Part shown: positions 16,755 to 25,220 of the stretch, in pieces
Layout of the letters: every line of letters starts with the position of its first letter
Numbering within the stretch: the stretch's first letter is position 1
Assembly (NCBI RefSeq): GCF_003234935.1
Contig: NZ_QKSB01000001.1
Span: forward strand, 372,001-436,000
Source: Putridiphycobacter roseus
GTDB lineage: Bacteria; Bacteroidota; Bacteroidia; Flavobacteriales_D; Crocinitomicaceae
DNA length: 64,000 nucleotides
Direction of reading: 5' to 3'
The notes under the pieces: model-generated
What the model was told of the DNA's origin: nothing
Seen by the model: only the letters and a program-made list of their open reading frames with translations
The model's database searches: none
Made by a program: the position numbers and the translations under genes

Positions 16755-18488
16755 ATGAAGAAAATACTGTTGTATTTGTTAACTGCGGGGCTTTTAATAG
16801 CTTGTGGACAAGCCGAAGAAAAGGAAGAAAAACAAGTGATTGAATGGCAGACTTTTGGTGCCGCACTTTTTGAAGAAGCAAAAGCAAACAACAAGTTTAT
16901 TGTCTTGGATTTAAAAGCAAACTGGTGTCATTGGTGTCATGTAATGGACGATTCTACTTATGCCAACCCAACAGTGATTGCCACTTTAAACGAAGCCTTT
17001 ATTGCTGTAAAAACCGACCAAGATGCCAACCCAGAATTGGCCAATAGGTACCGAAAATACGGCTGGCCTGCTACCATTATTTTTTCGTCAACAGGAGAAG
17101 AAGTTTTTAAAAATGCTGGTTATATTGAACCTGCAGAATTTTTGCGCATTTTAGACAGAGTAAAAAATGGAGAGGTTATCAATGCAGACGAAAAGCCAAA
17201 GAAGACATACCCCAATGCTTCCCCACAAGCCTTGCTTGAAAAAAGGTATTATAAAAGCTTAGACTATAAAATTGGAGGGGCAAATTCAAATATGAAATCC
17301 ATCAGTTATCCGAGTTTTGAATATGCCATGAAACACCCTTCAGATTCCATTAAAAGATGGATTGACTTGAGTATTTATGGCGCCTATAATTTAGTGGATC
17401 CTGAATTTGGTGGCATTTACCAATATTCAACCTATAGAAAATGGACCCACCAGCACTTTGAAAAATTGTTGGCAAGACAGGCGAGATACATTCAAATATT
17501 TTGTCAAGATTATCAGTTTAGAGACAGAAAAAGTTCCTTGACAAAAGCAATCGCCATCATTAATTATTGCAATGCATATTTAAAGGGAACCAATCCACTA
17601 TTTTATAGTGCCCAAGATGCTGATTTAATTCCAGGAGAACATTCGGAGGAATACTTTAAACTTTCGAAAGCAGAACGATTAAAAAAAGGAATGCCTAAGG
17701 TGGATACCAATACATACACCAATTCGAATGCCTATATGATCAATGCCTTGGTCAACTTATGGATTTGTACGGCCGACAACAACTATTTGACACAAGCAAT
17801 AAATAACTACGATTATTTAAAAAGCAATAGAAAAAACAGCAATCTATTATATGCACACGGAGCTGGTAAAAACGAAACCTTTGCCTTGGATGATAATTTA
17901 AAAATATTAAAAGCCAATTTCGATTTATACAAGGTAACCCAAGACAAGCAGTATATTGATGAAGCGAAAAAAATGATCGATACCATGATGGTTCTATACC
18001 AAGAAGGAGACTTGGCAATAAGCTATTTAAAAAACAATGGCCTTCCACCACAACCCATTATTAACGAAAATATGGAATGGTGTAGATTGTTAAATTATGC
18101 CGGGCATGTATTAGAAAATAACGCATATAAAACACTGGCCAAAGCCATACATCAAAATTTATTAGGCAAAGTATTAAGTGGAGAAATATACCGTGAAGTT
18201 GAATTACTGACCATACAAGAAGAGTTAGAAAATGAACCCTTACATGCTGTCATTTTTTATGATGGAAAAATAGCTAGGCAAGCAGCAACAAAAGCGGCTT
18301 TACATCAACTACCATTTTACATTCAAATTGAAGCTTATCCAATAGGCGAGGTCCCATCAAAAATTGCAGCACGTTATGGTAAAATTGAAGTAAACACCAC
18401 CTTTTTTTGCACGGCAACAACCTGCTCGGCGCCTTTGCTTTCAGTAAAGGCAATTCAAGATTATTTGAAAGCCATTAAAATAGGCTAA
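16755..18488 (+). CDS. DUF255 (SSP411-like) thioredoxin-fold lipoprotein
   Basis: 577 residues from the ATG at 16755; the frame is open from 16674 but only the later start gives a signal peptide (MKKILLYLLTAGLLIACGQ, lipobox LIAC, Cys17). Residues ~30-140 form a thioredoxin-like domain with the CHWC motif (Cys58 and Cys61 in KANWCHWCHVMDD) and WPATIIFSSTGEEV. The rest resembles the alpha-helical (alpha/alpha toroid) part of the YyaL/SSP411 family, with a late FFCTATTCSAPL cysteine pair. A redox or protein-folding role at the outer face of a membrane is likely; the substrate is unknown. It is divergent from dnaE and shares the 16609-16646 regulatory region. Confidence 0.85.
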   Translation: MKKILLYLLTAGLLIACGQAEEKEEKQVIEWQTFGAALFEEAKANNKFIVLDLKANWCHWCHVMDDSTYANPTVIATLNEAFIAVKTDQDANPELANRYRKYGWPATIIFSSTGEEVFKNAGYIEPAEFLRILDRVKNGEVINADEKPKKTYPNASPQALLEKRYYKSLDYKIGGANSNMKSISYPSFEYAMKHPSDSIKRWIDLSIYGAYNLVDPEFGGIYQYSTYRKWTHQHFEKLLARQARYIQIFCQDYQFRDRKSSLTKAIAIINYCNAYLKGTNPLFYSAQDADLIPGEHSEEYFKLSKAERLKKGMPKVDTNTYTNSNAYMINALVNLWICTADNNYLTQAINNYDYLKSNRKNSNLLYAHGAGKNETFALDDNLKILKANFDLYKVTQDKQYIDEAKKMIDTMMVLYQEGDLAISYLKNNGLPPQPIINENMEWCRLLNYAGHVLENNAYKTLAKAIHQNLLGKVLSGEIYREVELLTIQEELENEPLHAVIFYDGKIARQAATKAALHQLPFYIQIEAYPIGEVPSKIAARYGKIEVNTTFFCTATTCSAPLLSVKAIQDYLKAIKIG

Positions 18489-18494
18489 AGAATT

Positions 18495-19322
18495 TTAAAA
18501 AAGAGACAACTGATTTTCATCTCCCTTTTTTCTACGGGTTTTTGCAGGTGATTCTCCCATCCCTTCAAGGGTTAATTTTTGAGAAACAACAAAACCATCA
18601 CTTTTAAAAATGGGTTCACCTATTGGTTGCAGCAAGCCAAGTCCTTTACTTTTTGGTCTCTTTATTTTAGGAGAAACAGGGTATGCATTCAGTCTAAAAT
18701 CAGGTAAGACATCTAAACTTTTTAAAACATCAGCTAAATCCAAGTCAGGATTTAACCAATTCTCATATTCCGAGGGATTCATTACAATTGGTGCCCGGTG
18801 ATGGTGGATGGCCGCAGAGACGTCGTCAGCTGCCCGTGTTAAAATAGCAAAAGAATGCACATGTGTTTCGTTGGTACTATCTACCCACTCATCCCAAATT
18901 CCTGCAAAGGCTATTAACTCCTCCCCTTCGGGATACACCAAATAAGGTTGACTTAATTTTTCAATTTTAGGTCCTTCTAAAAATCCATTTGCCAAAACCA
19001 AACAACGTTTTTTTCGAATAGATTGACGGAACATGGGTTTATAGATAATCCCTTTAGACCCACGAAAATTACGTGCATCTTCAGAATTGTGATCTCCTTC
19101 AGAGCGGGCATTTAAAATATAAGCCTGTTTTTTTGCCCAATGCGGCGTAAAACCAAAGGTAAAGTTTTGAATGTTTTTTGGATTGGCATCTGTAATCACC
19201 ATTCCCTTTTCTCCAGCTGAAATATTTGGATTATGTACAGGAGAAAGTCCAGGCATCAACTGCACATTAAAGGTGTTTTCTACCGTTTCCACTTCACTGA
19301 CTAAAACATATCTTCCACACAT
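18495..19322 (-). CDS. SOS response-associated peptidase (SRAP/YedK, HMCES-like)
   Basis: 275 residues. It begins MCGRYVL, so after Met removal Cys2 is the N-terminal nucleophile that crosslinks abasic sites in single-stranded DNA. Other family signatures: YILNARSEG, RCLVLANGFLEGPK (active-site Glu in the usual GFYEW position, here GFLEG), SFAILTRAADDVSAAIHHHRAPIVMNP with the conserved His, and a lysine-rich tail. The product shields abasic sites during replication. Its closeness to dinB and dnaE suggests a damage-response neighbourhood, although the convergent thioredoxin gene separates it from that operon. Confidence 0.93.
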   Translation of the reverse strand: MCGRYVLVSEVETVENTFNVQLMPGLSPVHNPNISAGEKGMVITDANPKNIQNFTFGFTPHWAKKQAYILNARSEGDHNSEDARNFRGSKGIIYKPMFRQSIRKKRCLVLANGFLEGPKIEKLSQPYLVYPEGEELIAFAGIWDEWVDSTNETHVHSFAILTRAADDVSAAIHHHRAPIVMNPSEYENWLNPDLDLADVLKSLDVLPDFRLNAYPVSPKIKRPKSKGLGLLQPIGEPIFKSDGFVVSQKLTLEGMGESPAKTRRKKGDENQLSLF

Positions 19323-19343
19323 ATCAAGTAAAGATAAATATTT

Positions 19344-19362
19344 ACGACGACATACTCGTCGT
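19344..19362. promoter_or_regulatory. perfect inverted repeat between two minus-strand genes
   Basis: ACGACGA at 19344-19350 and TCGTCGT at 19356-19362 flank a 5-base loop. It sits after the DinB-fold gene (ends 19377) and 22 bases before the SRAP start (19322). It has no long U tract on the minus strand, so it may be an operator for the SRAP gene or a weak terminator. Confidence 0.4.
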
Positions 19363-19376
19363 TTTACGATTATATT

Positions 19377-19901
19377 CTAGTCATTGTTTAAATAGCGATC
19401 ATGAATTACATTTTGATGGTGTACGCTATGACCGACTATGATCCACCCAATCATGCGAGGTGTCAACTTCACTTGATTTGCGGTACCCACAAAATCTATA
19501 TTGTCTATGTTCGCATTTTCAAACAATTGAATCGTTGCTTCACGAATGGCTACATACTCAGATTGAATTGCGGCTAGCGACAATTCTTCACTGCTGTCTT
19601 CTGTTGCAAAATCATCCTCATTATACCCTTTAAGTTCGGTTATATCTTTCCTCAAAAAACGAAGTGCACGATAAGCCATGATGCGTTCCGTATCGTTTAT
19701 ATGTTGAAACACTTGTTTCACCGTCCACTTTTTAGGCGCATATCGATAACCTTCTTGACGTGAAGAAATAGATTCCAACACACGAATCGTTTGCGCTTTG
19801 CTTGATTCTAGAGAAGGTAACAAATCATTACCTTCTGCTAGGTTGATATAATGGGTGAAATAAGCATCTGGATGCAAATTTGCAGGTTTAATAATGGCCA
19901 T
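19377..19901 (-). CDS. DinB-fold (YfiT-like) putative metalloenzyme
   Basis: 174 residues with the four-helix-bundle DinB fold. The three metal-ligand histidines are in place: TVKQVFQHINDTERIMAYRALRF in helix 2 and GWIIVGHSVHHQNVI in helix 4. Despite the name, the family is not related to the DNA polymerase. Members are often thiol-dependent S-transferases or hydrolases. It lies upstream of the SRAP gene on the same strand, with an inverted repeat between them. The substrate is unknown. Confidence 0.88.
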   Translation of the reverse strand: MAIIKPANLHPDAYFTHYINLAEGNDLLPSLESSKAQTIRVLESISSRQEGYRYAPKKWTVKQVFQHINDTERIMAYRALRFLRKDITELKGYNEDDFATEDSSEELSLAAIQSEYVAIREATIQLFENANIDNIDFVGTANQVKLTPRMIGWIIVGHSVHHQNVIHDRYLNND

Positions 19902-19952
19902 ATTTTTTTAACCCAAGGTACATTATATTAATATATCTTTATTAAAATAAAC

Positions 19953-21167
19953 TTAAAAAATAGCATAGGAAAGTCCAACCTTACCATTAAAATTATGTCC
20001 ATTGGGTGCAACAGATTCAGGTCCGAAAAAATAATTCATATCGGTAGCCACAGTCCCAGTCCCTACATTTATGTTTGCTTCAAAAGACAACCTAAATCTT
20101 GGCGACAAGTACACATAACTATTGGTATAAAGTGTTGCTCCAAAATCTTGATTTACAAGAGAAGTCCCCACTTGAATACCTGCATTAAAATTAGTTCTAG
20201 TGGTAGGGTACAATCCTAACTCATATCCTCCAGTAATGGCTACATCAAATCCGGTAAACAAACTATTCTGATAATAATCCGCCCCTAATACATTGGCATT
20301 GAAATTATGTTGTACGGCATAACTTGCCGGAATATCATAATTCATTTTATAGAATCCGCCAATTGGTAAAATTCCCAATTCTTGTCTAAAACCACTATAT
20401 CTAACAAAATTTTTAGCATACAAATAAGCATCTGCTAAATACGCAAAATAAGTAATATCAAATTCGGATACCCCTCCTACAGTCTGCATGGTTTTATCTA
20501 AGGCTTCAAACTGTTCGATTCTACGTAAACGATAATCAAAATAACGAACATTGTTAATTTCAGCAATCTTATCCGCAATCACGGTCAACTCTCCAATACT
20601 ATACGATTTTGAAAGTCTATTGCCCTTAGACAATAGTTTTTCAATATCCATTGCATTTCTAGCATATTGAATGGGTTCCAATCTGCCATTTCCTATGGAA
20701 ACTAATGGTACTAAATCACCACCAAAAACACTTTGTGGAATAACAGCAGTTTGATTGGAATAAGTATGTGTAATATTTACAAAACCATGAACCCCGACAA
20801 ACCATTTTGGTTTAAAATAAAAACGATTTTGCGTACTAAAATAGACGCTTGTTGCTGTAAAAGTTTTTTCTGAACCACCACCTTTACTCCAATTAATATT
20901 GGATAAGAAGTTTGCAGACAAATTACCTTGGTACTTCTGTGAATTCGAATATTGGGCATAATACAAATCCGTATTTTCACCAAAATAATTGTTTTTATAC
21001 CCATAGCTATTTATGCTACTTCCTTGGGCAGCAAATTTTAAATCGAGCTGTTTCAATTTAAAGTCAGGTGCCTTATAATTCCTCAAAAAATCTTTATCCT
21101 TATCTCCATTTACCTGTCCAAACACTGATCCTGCACTAAGTAGAAGTAAAATTGTAAATACCTTCAT
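19953..21167 (-). CDS. secreted or outer-membrane protein of unknown function
   Basis: 404 residues with a signal peptide (MKVFTILLLLSAGSVFGQ). The mature part has many alternating aromatic and polar stretches (TATSVYFSTQNRFYFKPKWFVGVHGFVNITHTYS, NAGIQVGTSLVNQDFGATLYTNSYVYLSPRFRLSFEANINVG) and ends in GKVGLSYAIF, a terminal aromatic as in barrel proteins. A helical insert (about 175-245) separates two beta-rich parts. This fits an outer-membrane beta barrel. No family was recognised. It has a candidate -7 box at 21208-21215. Confidence 0.8.
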   Translation of the reverse strand: MKVFTILLLLSAGSVFGQVNGDKDKDFLRNYKAPDFKLKQLDLKFAAQGSSINSYGYKNNYFGENTDLYYAQYSNSQKYQGNLSANFLSNINWSKGGGSEKTFTATSVYFSTQNRFYFKPKWFVGVHGFVNITHTYSNQTAVIPQSVFGGDLVPLVSIGNGRLEPIQYARNAMDIEKLLSKGNRLSKSYSIGELTVIADKIAEINNVRYFDYRLRRIEQFEALDKTMQTVGGVSEFDITYFAYLADAYLYAKNFVRYSGFRQELGILPIGGFYKMNYDIPASYAVQHNFNANVLGADYYQNSLFTGFDVAITGGYELGLYPTTRTNFNAGIQVGTSLVNQDFGATLYTNSYVYLSPRFRLSFEANINVGTGTVATDMNYFFGPESVAPNGHNFNGKVGLSYAIF

Positions 21168-21207
21168 AATTATTTGTTTTTTCCTAATTCATCCTCACAT
21201 ATCCACA

Positions 21208-21215
21208 CAAAAATA
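21208..21215 (-). promoter_or_regulatory. candidate -7 box for the outer-membrane protein gene
   Basis: Reads TATTTTTG on the minus strand, matching TAnnTTTG, 41 bases upstream of the start at 21167. No -33 element was identified. Confidence 0.35.
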
Positions 21216-21369
21216 GTGCCATATAAATCTGACCATAAAGGTGCTACATTAATTTTAAAAACGGAAAATTAATACCATGAAATTGGAAATAATAAAGCAC
21301 TAATTCAAGTGCTGAGATACACAATAAGCATTAAATTTTAAAGCAATTCTTATTTTGAAAAAACACGAC

Positions 21370-22176
21370 TTAAGCTCTTAAAGCCCGACTATTTTGATTC
21401 GATTTAGTTACAATTTTTTCTATCTCTTCATCTAATTCTTTAGTCGAACTATACAAATAATCTAAAGTTTCTACTAAATCTTTGTCCGTAATATCAGTTT
21501 TAGATTTTAATATTTCAATCAAACCCAAAATATTTGCGACCGGTCTTCTAAGTTCGTGAGACTGTTGCCAAGCAATTTTTTTAAGCGCCTTATTCTGTGC
21601 CAACACTTTATCAAATGCTGGTTTTACAATTCCTAATTTGGTAAATATTACGATTAAAGTAACAATGGTCAATAAAAATTCAAACAAAACTAAATTCGAC
21701 AATTTTTCGTCAGATTGCCCCTCAAAAGCCTTTACTACAACTTCCATTTGTGGTAAAAAACTATCCACAAGTTGATTTACAGAAATCAAAACAAAGTTGT
21801 CAATTTTACTGCTATTGGCTAAAATTGAATCTATCTTATTAATTATAAGCAGGGTATTTTGTAATTTATGATAGATGACCGCATCTAAAGTTTTAGAAAT
21901 ACTTGCCCGCTGAACACCAGCCATTATTCGTTTGTGTGAAATTCTCCAAACTTTCAAAGCTTGAAACAAATCCTGGTGATATTTACCACCGTATTTTACA
22001 CATCTATAACTTAATTGATTTACACGTTGGCTTAACATTCCTTGCCTCTCTGCTAAATTAATGGTAATAGAATCTTTTCTTTTGTGATGCAAAAAATACT
22101 GAGTATACCCCTGACTTACTATTATTAAACCAATTAAAACAATAAATAATAAATAAAACTTACCCTTACTTTTCAT
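21370..22176 (-). CDS. PilJ-like sensor with HisKA domain but no ATPase domain (copy 1)
   Basis: 268 residues: membrane helix (~7-26), an extracytoplasmic helical domain with the PilJ/NarX-like motif NLAERQGMLSQRVNQLSYRCVKYGG (~40-65), a second membrane helix (~163-183), then a cytoplasmic HisKA-type helix KKIAWQQSHELRRPVANILGLIEIL with phospho-acceptor-like His207. The protein stops ~60 residues later with no N, G1 or G2 boxes. Only 200 bases separate its stop from the next gene, so a frameshifted ATPase domain cannot be hidden there. It is paralogous to the gene at 22459-23259. It may dimerise with a complete kinase or act as a phosphotransfer partner. Confidence 0.85.
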   Translation of the reverse strand: MKSKGKFYLLFIVLIGLIIVSQGYTQYFLHHKRKDSITINLAERQGMLSQRVNQLSYRCVKYGGKYHQDLFQALKVWRISHKRIMAGVQRASISKTLDAVIYHKLQNTLLIINKIDSILANSSKIDNFVLISVNQLVDSFLPQMEVVVKAFEGQSDEKLSNLVLFEFLLTIVTLIVIFTKLGIVKPAFDKVLAQNKALKKIAWQQSHELRRPVANILGLIEILKSKTDITDKDLVETLDYLYSSTKELDEEIEKIVTKSNQNSRALRA

Positions 22177-22458
22177 AAATTCTATTCGCCTTTTTATTTC
22201 TCCTTTTTAACACTAACAAAACCTACTATTTTTAGTTATGTTTTATGCTAATATAGCATATAAAACGGGATAGAAAGGGGATTCTCAAAAAATATTCAAA
22301 GGGGTAAATTAGCGGTAATACCTATTGAACTCAAGGTCTGTATTCAAGGTTTTTTATTCCTGTTTTTATTTTCTTTTACCTTAAAAATAAGAAGAAAAAT
22401 ATTGGCTTTATTTGTCCTATTAGTTTTTACCTTACCCATGACTTTAAAAATGGTGAAA
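22177..22458. promoter_or_regulatory. intergenic region between sensor paralogues with a 17-base palindrome
   Basis: Non-coding gap of 282 bases. It contains TATGCTAATATAGCATA at 22244-22260, a perfect 7-base inverted repeat with a 3-base spacer, 68 bases before the start of copy 1. The geometry is that of an operator for a dimeric regulator. Nothing else recognisable is present. Confidence 0.45.
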
Positions 22459-23259
22459 TTAATCTTCCACCTCTCTTACTGCATCAGATTTTTCAACGAC
22501 TACATCAATAGTATTTTCTAATTGTTCCGCAGAATCTTGTAAATAATTTAGTGTTTTGACATTTTCCTCTGATTTTATCTCCGGGGAAGCCCTTAACATT
22601 CTAATCAAACCCAAAATATTTGCAACAGGCCTTCTTAAGTCATGGGATTGATGCCATGCAATTTTTTTGAGCGCATTATTCTGTTCTAATATTTTATCAA
22701 AAGAAGGTTTTATTATTAAGCGAAACTCTATAAAGATGACGATAATGGTGATCATGGAGAAAAATAATTCCAAAAGGATGATATAGTTTAACTTTTGATC
22801 TGCTTCTGCTTCAAAATCGCCGACAATATCATTCATTACAGGTAAAAAAGCATCTACCTTTTTATTTAAAGCTACTAAAACAAAAGTATCAATAACCTTA
22901 GCATTAGTTAAAATAGAGTCCACCGATAAGATGATATTATAGGTATACCTTAACTTCTCTTTTATTTCCTTATTTTTTGTTTTTGAAATAAAGTCATCTC
23001 CATTCATTATTCTTAAATGCGAACTTTGCCAATCTACTAAAGAATGCTGTAGATCTTGGTAGTATCTCCCCCCAAACTTTATACTCCTATAGCTTAATTG
23101 GTTAACCCTTTGGCTTAACATTCTTTGTTGGCCCGCAATATTTATTAATAAGGCTTCATCTTTCTTCGTATGTAAAAAATATTGTATAAAAGACTGATTT
23201 AATACGATTAAAACTAAGACCGTGCTAAATAATATATAAAATTTATTTTTGTTTTTCAC
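22459..23259 (-). CDS. PilJ-like sensor with HisKA domain but no ATPase domain (copy 2)
   Basis: 266 residues, with the same plan as the gene at 21370-22176 and clear similarity throughout: membrane helix, NIAGQQRMLSQRVNQLSYRSIKFGGRYYQDL sensor motif, second membrane helix (~160-182), then LKKIAWHQSHDLRRPVANILGLIRML with His206. It also ends ~60 residues after the histidine, without an ATPase domain. The SHDLRRPVANILGL box is the Bacteroidota form of the HisKA H-box. Two parallel proteins with the same architecture argue against accidental truncation. Confidence 0.85.
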   Translation of the reverse strand: MKNKNKFYILFSTVLVLIVLNQSFIQYFLHTKKDEALLINIAGQQRMLSQRVNQLSYRSIKFGGRYYQDLQHSLVDWQSSHLRIMNGDDFISKTKNKEIKEKLRYTYNIILSVDSILTNAKVIDTFVLVALNKKVDAFLPVMNDIVGDFEAEADQKLNYIILLELFFSMITIIVIFIEFRLIIKPSFDKILEQNNALKKIAWHQSHDLRRPVANILGLIRMLRASPEIKSEENVKTLNYLQDSAEQLENTIDVVVEKSDAVREVED

Positions 23260-23539
23260 CTACCTATTTACCAAAATATTATTTACAATATAAACACAAT
23301 TTCTACAAAAATGTCTAAAACGCTAATATAAAACATTTTATTAAATAATAAATGAATAACCCACCATAGCCTTGTACTCCCTTCTTAAATTAAGCCAGAA
23401 CAACAAAACGCAAAGTCAGTTCGAGCTAATAACAAACCTTAAATAGGACAATTTGTTTGGTAATTTGTTTTTATAAAGCCAAAAAGCCAATGACATGCGT
23501 CATTGGCTTTTTGTTGAATGATAAATTATATACTATTTA
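23260..23539. other. non-coding gap downstream of the dcw cluster
   Basis: 280 bases between ftsZ and the sensor gene. Apart from the ftsZ terminator at 23481-23512 nothing recognisable was seen; no tRNA or small open frame. Confidence 0.6.
23481..23512 (-). terminator. intrinsic terminator of the dcw cluster
   Basis: Perfect 14-base inverted repeat AAAAAGCCAATGAC / GTCATTGGCTTTTT with a 4-base loop (ATGC), 28 bases beyond the ftsZ stop. The stem is strong and a U tract follows on the minus strand. No comparable hairpin was noticed at any earlier gene joint of the cluster. Confidence 0.9.
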
Positions 23540-25102
23540 TTAATCAACGTTATCGTGTAAAAAAGAATTGTTTTCTCTTAATCCAAATCTTTTTTCTCCG
23601 TTTTCTTCTGTTTCAGAAACTGTAAATTTACTTTTTGGTTCATCAGAAGAGTGTGCTACATCATCAAATCTAATGTCTCTTCTTTTATAAGCAGGTTCTT
23701 TTTCTAAATCATTAATACCATTAGAAGATTTCAATTTAGAAGTGTAAGTTTGAATTCTTTCCATTCTTTCTTTCGCTCTTCTTTCTTGTTCCACTTTAGA
23801 TAATACTACTTTTGGTGCAGTAGTCTCTAATTCTATTTTTTCTTCAATTTCGTCGGTTAAATAATGACGAATAACCTCTTCTTTTTCTTCGGTTTCCGGT
23901 TCTACTTCTTCTGCTTTCTGATTTACATTTTCGTTAAATGTCCAATTTATTTCAGTTTGCTCAGTATCTTCTTCCTTTACTTTCAAAAAAGGTTCTTCAT
24001 ACGGCTCTTGCACTTCAGTTGCAGGCTCCACATAATCATTTTTCTCTTGCACTGGTGATTCTATAGGCTGAGAGACAACAGTAGCTTTTGCATCTTCTAA
24101 GGTATGCATTTTCTTTTCTGGTTCTTTTTCAAAACCGGTAACAGGAGAGGTATTAAAACCAGTCGCAATTAAAGTCACACACAAACCTTCTCCCAAAGAA
24201 TCGTCTTGTCCATGTCCCCAAATTACATCTGCTGTAGAGCCAGCTTCGTCTTGGATATAATCCGTGATATCACCAATTTCATCCATCAACACTTCTTTTG
24301 TACCGTAAGTTATGTTTAACAAAACATAACGAGCTCCAGTAATATCATTATCATTTAACAAAGGAGAAGATAATGCACGTTTAACACAATCCATTGCTCT
24401 GTTCTCTCCTTCTGCAGTTGCTGATCCCATAATAGCTACACCGCTATCACGCATTACTGTATTCACATCATTAAAATCGACGTTTATTGCACCAGTTACT
24501 GAAATAACTTCAGCAATTCCCTTCGCGGCAGTTGCCAGTACATTATCTGCTTGAGAAAATGCGTTACCCAAAGAAAGGTTACCAAACATATCTCTTAATC
24601 TATCATTATTAATGATTAGTAAAGTATCAACCGATCTACGTAACTCTTCCAAACCTTCTTCAGCTTGAATTTTTCTTTTACGACCTTCAAAACCAAAAGG
24701 AACAGTAACAATTCCAACCGTTAGAATACCCATTTCTTTAGCAACTTTAGCAATCACTGGTGCTGCACCTGTTCCGGTTCCACCACCCATTCCTGCAGTG
24801 ATGAATACCATTTTTGTGGATACCCCTAAAATATCTTTAATTTCTTCAATATTTTCAATGGCTGCATTTTTTCCAATTTCAGGAATAGCCCCTGCGCCTC
24901 GTCCTTCAGTTAAGCTTGCACCTAACTGAATTTTAATAGGAACCGAGCTAATATCTAGCGCTTGTTGATCCGTATTACAAATAATAAAATCAACACCTTT
25001 GATACCCTGGTTATACATGTGGTTAACTGCGTTTCCGCCTCCACCTCCTACACCAATTACTTTAATAATTGATGATTGGTCTTTTGGTAAGTCAAATTCC
25101 AT
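23540..25102 (-). CDS. ftsZ: cell division GTPase FtsZ
   Basis: 520 residues. The tubulin-like GTPase core (~10-320) has IKVIGVGGGGGNAVNHM, the GGGTGTGAAPVIA signature loop, and NDRLRDMFGNLSLGNAFSQAD. After about residue 320 comes a long, acidic, Glu-rich linker (~180 residues). The end is FGLRENNSFLHDNVD, the probable C-terminal peptide that binds FtsA. The long linker makes it larger than most FtsZ proteins but is usual in Bacteroidota. It polymerises into the Z ring at midcell. It is the last gene of the dcw cluster, 118 bases after ftsA, and is followed by a strong terminator. Confidence 0.98.
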   Translation of the reverse strand: MEFDLPKDQSSIIKVIGVGGGGGNAVNHMYNQGIKGVDFIICNTDQQALDISSVPIKIQLGASLTEGRGAGAIPEIGKNAAIENIEEIKDILGVSTKMVFITAGMGGGTGTGAAPVIAKVAKEMGILTVGIVTVPFGFEGRKRKIQAEEGLEELRRSVDTLLIINNDRLRDMFGNLSLGNAFSQADNVLATAAKGIAEVISVTGAINVDFNDVNTVMRDSGVAIMGSATAEGENRAMDCVKRALSSPLLNDNDITGARYVLLNITYGTKEVLMDEIGDITDYIQDEAGSTADVIWGHGQDDSLGEGLCVTLIATGFNTSPVTGFEKEPEKKMHTLEDAKATVVSQPIESPVQEKNDYVEPATEVQEPYEEPFLKVKEEDTEQTEINWTFNENVNQKAEEVEPETEEKEEVIRHYLTDEIEEKIELETTAPKVVLSKVEQERRAKERMERIQTYTSKLKSSNGINDLEKEPAYKRRDIRFDDVAHSSDEPKSKFTVSETEENGEKRFGLRENNSFLHDNVD

Positions 25103-25220
25103 AATGCTTGGTTTTTTGTTGTAATCTTTAATTTTATATCTCTTCAGAAATGGTTAATTTCTGATTAATTCTATTTTTCTATTTTGCAACTATTATTTAA
25201 GTTGCGTCTATTTTACTCCT

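Noticed and set aside
23260-23539. Possible tRNA or small RNA in the gap after ftsZ (GTTCGAGC word near 23417)
   Set aside because: No matching acceptor or anticodon stems could be drawn around the word.
25146-25205. Short inverted repeats between ftsA and ftsZ (CAGAAAT..ATTTCTG and GCAACT..AGTTGC)
   Set aside because: Stems of 6-7 bases with no U run; too weak to call a terminator or operator in such AT-rich DNA.
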